DNA of 64,000 nt, from contig NW_024732415.1 of the NCBI RefSeq assembly GCF_018991925.1, positions 2,660,224 to 2,724,223 of the forward strand. The letters run 5' to 3'. A program made the translations under genes and the position numbers. The notes beneath the pieces were generated by a model, which was not told the origin of the DNA, did no database searches, and worked only from the letters and a program-made list of their open reading frames with translations. This document shows, in pieces, positions 60,061 to 64,000 of this stretch. The DNA is from Homarus americanus (taxonomy: Eukaryota > Arthropoda > Malacostraca > Decapoda > Nephropidae). Positions within the stretch are counted from its first letter, which is position 1. The number at the start of each line of letters is the position of its first letter.

Positions 60061-62899
60061 TTTTTGTGACTTTGTGACACCAAATACTAATCGAGAAGTG
60101 ATTGGCAGTCCGATTTATTCATGTAGGACCATTATTTGACTTCATTGCGGCTACATTTGGGTAATTAGTCGGTCCGGTTCCCTGTCCGCTTACCTCTTAC
60201 TAACGATCAATGCGAGTTACGTTTCCAACCACTTATTTCATTAATCAACAGTTTCTTTATTAAATCCATGAGGCTAGGAATAAGGTTTCTTTCGTAAACC
60301 TGGATCTATCAGAGCGGGACCGAGCTGAAAGTATCGTTTGTGAAGTGTACCTGAGCAGCTGAGATGGCCCGTGGAAGGAAAGTACAATAGTCATCGTCTG
60401 TATTGATACTATCAATGTTCTTCCTGCCGCTCTAGGAAAAATCTGCCATTATTTCTTCAAGCTGACAACATCAAGTCAATTAGTACTTACCAAATAAAAC
60501 AGTAAAATTCACAGGTAGCTCTTCAGTATTTTCCTACGACGAATTGAATGTTCACTGAGACTCCATTACAGACGCATCCTTGTCAAGGTTAAAACAGCTT
60601 ACACAGGATAGGGTACAACAACTAAGAGCGGATATAGTAGTCCCAAAGCTCAGCACGTTAGGTCCTTACTCTTCGGCCACCGTTTACCAACTAGCGAATG
60701 TGGAAACACGCTGTAACTCGGGTTGTCAGATGTACGACAAGCCTGTGTGTGTGTTACAGGCTATAACACACACACACACTGGGCTGCCGATTCACTACCT
60801 CAACTATTTTTTTCTGGTTCCCACAAAGCGGAATCTCTTACCGTTCTTTATTTATTTGATTGTCTACTGTCGCAGTTTCCATCTTTATTGTAATCGATAT
60901 AATTAACATATGTTATGAATATTTAAATACTGACCAATATAATGGAAGCAGGTACTGTAAATCCCTACTTTCAGTGCTGCCTATAAAATTTGTCCTTTAA
61001 TATTCGTCTCTGGAAGTGGTATGAACAAGCGCAATACATTACATTCGACTAGTTTTATTTACCTGAGTTTATACATCTGCTATAGATTGAATGAAAGAGA
61101 AGGTGGACAACTGTTGACAGAAGAATAATGAAGGTTGGTCTTTGAATTAGAATTGACAGTAAGTATTTGGTAACTCCCTTCTGGGATCTTGGCCAACACC
61201 TCCGTCCAAGCTCTGGCTTCCCTTCAAAACGCATAAATCTTACCTCCGTCCAGGTAAACTGGTCCCATGTTGTCATGGACTTTTAACAACAGGTGTGCAT
61301 TGTAGATATTTTATTTCTTTTCTCCACTTACCAACTTAATAGTCGTTTTGTGACTTTGTGACCTTTATTGTTCAGTTTTATATAACGATGCTTGCCTGTT
61401 TCAATCACTACACAAGGTGGTTCAAAACAACGGAATTGTGAAACTTTTTAATCTTCACTTTTATAATACAGTATTTAAACAGAGAGCCACCGACAAGTAC
61501 TCACATATCAGTTCATGAACGTTCACTGAACGTTTCTTATTGGTACATCGATTTTATTATTTTTTTTTAGAGCTGCCACCATGAATTAATGTGTTAAAAG
61601 CGACGTGTTAATGTTAAGAAATGTTCAAGATTAATATGTGCTTGTCAGAGGCTCACAATTTGATTTTTTGTTTTATAAAGAAGAATAAATATTGTTATGA
61701 TTATGGACATGAATCACCCGCTGTAGCGAGAAACAAGTCGTCAGCCAGGACAATAATAATAGATGATGTAAACAAGGCATTGTGTTTATCATAAGTAATA
61801 TTTATACAGTTACAGTGCATCATGTTTGTTGTGACTGTTAATCATGTCTTACTGATTAGTAAATCAGCCAGTCTAACACCTTGGGTACTTGTTGACTGTG
61901 TATGGGACAACAGTGGACCAGAGAGTTAGGTGACGTTGGTGGAAGCGCATACCTGACCCGTGGTTCATCACTACCAAGAAGCGGGAGGAAACGCATGGAG
62001 TAATGTCACAAGAGATAGGGGAGTGGTAAAGTTGTGTTGGAGGGTGGATATGAAGATAACCTTATGGTAGGGTAATAAATATAAGGCGGGGAGAAGGTTA
62101 AGACGGGAGGTGGACACAAAAAAGTAACAAATAGTCGTGGTTGAGGGAGCATCGTCCTAAAACAAACTTCTTTAACCATTCATAGTACTGTAGGTAATTA
62201 AATAACACTAAATCATCGAACCTTAGCAGTTCAAGCATTGCAGCACTCACACTGTGATGACTTTTATAAGCTAATCATTTGTGTTTCCTTGATACAGATG
62301 CCACAACGTCAACGTGTATTGTTTCCCATTACAAATTCCAGTTTTGCTCACTTTTGTTATACTTGTGTTAAGATACGATCGCATCTTTCACTTGTTTAAC
62401 TATAGTAATCGGTCAGTGCAGTCACTCACCACCAGCTGTCTTGGAAAACTGCTCTGGCACAGGGTCAACAATCACTTGATGCTGTGTCTGCGTCCTCACA
62501 GAGAAGAGTGTCGTGTCTAAAATTTAACGAGAACCAATACACGGATTATTATTTGCATTTAATTTATGATTTATTCTATTTGTTTCTCTATTGCTGGCCA
62601 AACTCTAGTTTATTTTCCGGTATGTTAAATCCTTGTTCTTATAATACTGTTTAAAAAATTATCATCATGCATTAAAAAAAGGTGTTGCTGCCGTCCTGGG
62701 TCCGGGTTTCTGTTTATATGTACTTTGAAGTCGAATATGTATAACTCTTATTGACAACACACATGAACCAACCATCACCTTTAACCTAACCTAACCCTTC
62801 CCTCCCTCCCTCGGTAGCGTTAGGGTGTATAATCCTCAGGTGAAGTGAACTGGGAAGTGTCATTGTCACCGGAGTGTAATATCCTGACTCACCTCATCC

Positions 62900-63140
62900 T
62901 CACTGATACACCCTCCCCCCCCAGCCCATTCTCACTGACACACCCCCAGCCCATCCTCACTGACACATCCCCCAGCCCATCCTCACTGACACATCCCCAA
63001 CCCATCCTCACTGACACACCCCCCAGCCCATCCTCACTGACACATCCCCAACCCATCCTCACTGACACATCCCCAACCCATCCTGTCATTAAAACATCCC
63101 TAGTCCGTCTTGGGTATTGACACATCCCCAGCCCATCCTG
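62900..63140. repeat. 25-bp minisatellite
   Basis: About eight units of CCCATCCTCACTGACACATC and CCCAA/CCCAG, decaying at the right end. Confidence 0.92.
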
Positions 63141-63589
63141 TTCAGGGTCTGGATGCTATGCAGTGTTCCCGCCAACACAATGGTGGGAAATTTCTCATTT
63201 TATCCTCATCTTCCTGTTTCATTTTCGTATTAGGAGTCCACGTTCATCCTGGATCACTGTTGGCGGGTACTGGGGGTGAAACAGACTCCCGCGTGTGCCT
63301 CGACCTGCCCGGAATAAACCTACCAACGCCGTTTTGATAAATATTAAAACCAGTTATTATTAGAAGCTTGATCGTTGTGTATAGACTCACAGTTAGGGAT
63401 GAACCAGGTAAATTAACCTAACCAGATATGTAGTAACTGTATCTATCCTGAGTGAGTGTGGGTCCCATAGGCCTGATGGTTCGTTAGAGGTGTTGCGGAT
63501 ATAACATACTGTACATTGAGCCTTCGAAACACAGGGACAGTGTGTGTAGGCCTACTTGACTTCCTTTTCCTTCTCCATATGTAAAATTA

Positions 63590-63665
63590 AGTTAGATTAG
63601 ATTAGGTTAGTTTAGGTTAGAATAGGGTAAGTTACCATAGGTCACAATAGGTTAGGTTAGCATTA
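63590..63665. repeat. TTAGG-like tract
   Basis: Degenerate GGTTAG words; similar short tracts occur at 58474..58492 and, as the complement, 62781..62798. Confidence 0.6.
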
Positions 63666-64000
63666 GGGTGTTTATTCATCAGGATAAATAATCTGAAAGA
63701 GCTAATTACAAGATGACCATTTACTTCATATCTCAGTGAGGAAAAGATCTTGAATTTAGATGCATTTAAACACAAAGACAAGACTAATTAAGAAATGGCC
63801 TCAGGTTAGGTTAGTTTAGGTCAGAAGTCGGAAAAAAATCCTTCCTTCGTCCAACACACCCATTAGAGTGGAAAGGAGGGGCGGGAAGTTACGAAACGTA
63901 TCTATAAATGATGAAAGGATAAAAAAAGGAGACTGACTCACGCTGTAGCTTTCGGTTATACAGTATACAGTGTGTGTGTGTGTGTCAGAATCATTTCATG

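Larger units (their letters stand above)
53294..64000. other. Upstream flank of copy C, no gene seen
   Basis: 10.7 kb with repeats and transposon pieces only. No stretch combines a long open frame, splice sites and a recognisable family. It must hold the promoter of copy C. Confidence 0.55.

Overview
The window is eukaryotic DNA of arthropod type, most probably from a decapod crustacean. Genes are split by introns of 0.1 to 4.5 kb with GT/AG borders. The gaps hold truncated LINEs, tRNA-derived SINEs, TA-flanked DNA transposon remnants, long (TA)n runs and TTAGG-like tracts (TTAGG is the arthropod telomere unit). The decapod call is an inference from the repeat style and is not proven.

The only protein-coding genes I can support are three intact copies of a concentrative (Na+-coupled) nucleoside transporter, family SLC28/CNT. 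All are on the minus strand in a head-to-tail array: copy C (41684..53184, predicted 650 aa), copy B (25987..35503, 675 aa) and copy A (5575..18086, 641 aa). I rebuilt each from splice sites by hand. Each has 13 coding exons. Exons 3 to 12 have exactly the same lengths in all three copies (105, 81, 86, 154, 195, 162, 254, 175, 159 and 181 nt) with the same intron phases, and no exon carries a stop or frameshift. Only the cytosolic N-terminal exons 1 and 2 and the C-terminal tail exon 13 differ in length.

Copies A and C are close relatives in the transport core. Copy B, between them, is clearly divergent. It replaces the glutamine of the GQTE substrate-binding motif with methionine and changes several residues in exons 10 and 12, so it may have a different nucleoside preference or coupling behaviour.

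Layout: 1..5574, gene-free flank with a LINE 3' fragment. 5575..18086, copy A, with a long decayed LINE in intron 5 and minisatellite, AAT and TTAGG-like repeats in other introns. 18087..25986, spacer with a LINE RNase H fragment, a TTAGG-derived array, (TA)n runs and a 31-bp minisatellite. 25987..35503, copy B, with a hAT-type MITE just upstream of exon 6 and a SINE in intron 1. 35504..41683, spacer with a GC-rich block, nested LINE fragments and a pogo/Tigger-like element that has lost its middle. 41684..53184, copy C, with a hairpin element, a TA-flanked MITE, an antisense LINE, a second LINE lineage and a G-rich tract. 53294..64000, no gene seen, with inverted repeats, LINE tails and minisatellites.

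The three transporters would act at the plasma membrane in nucleoside salvage. The array gives the animal several related transporters whose tails, and in copy B part of the substrate site, have diverged.
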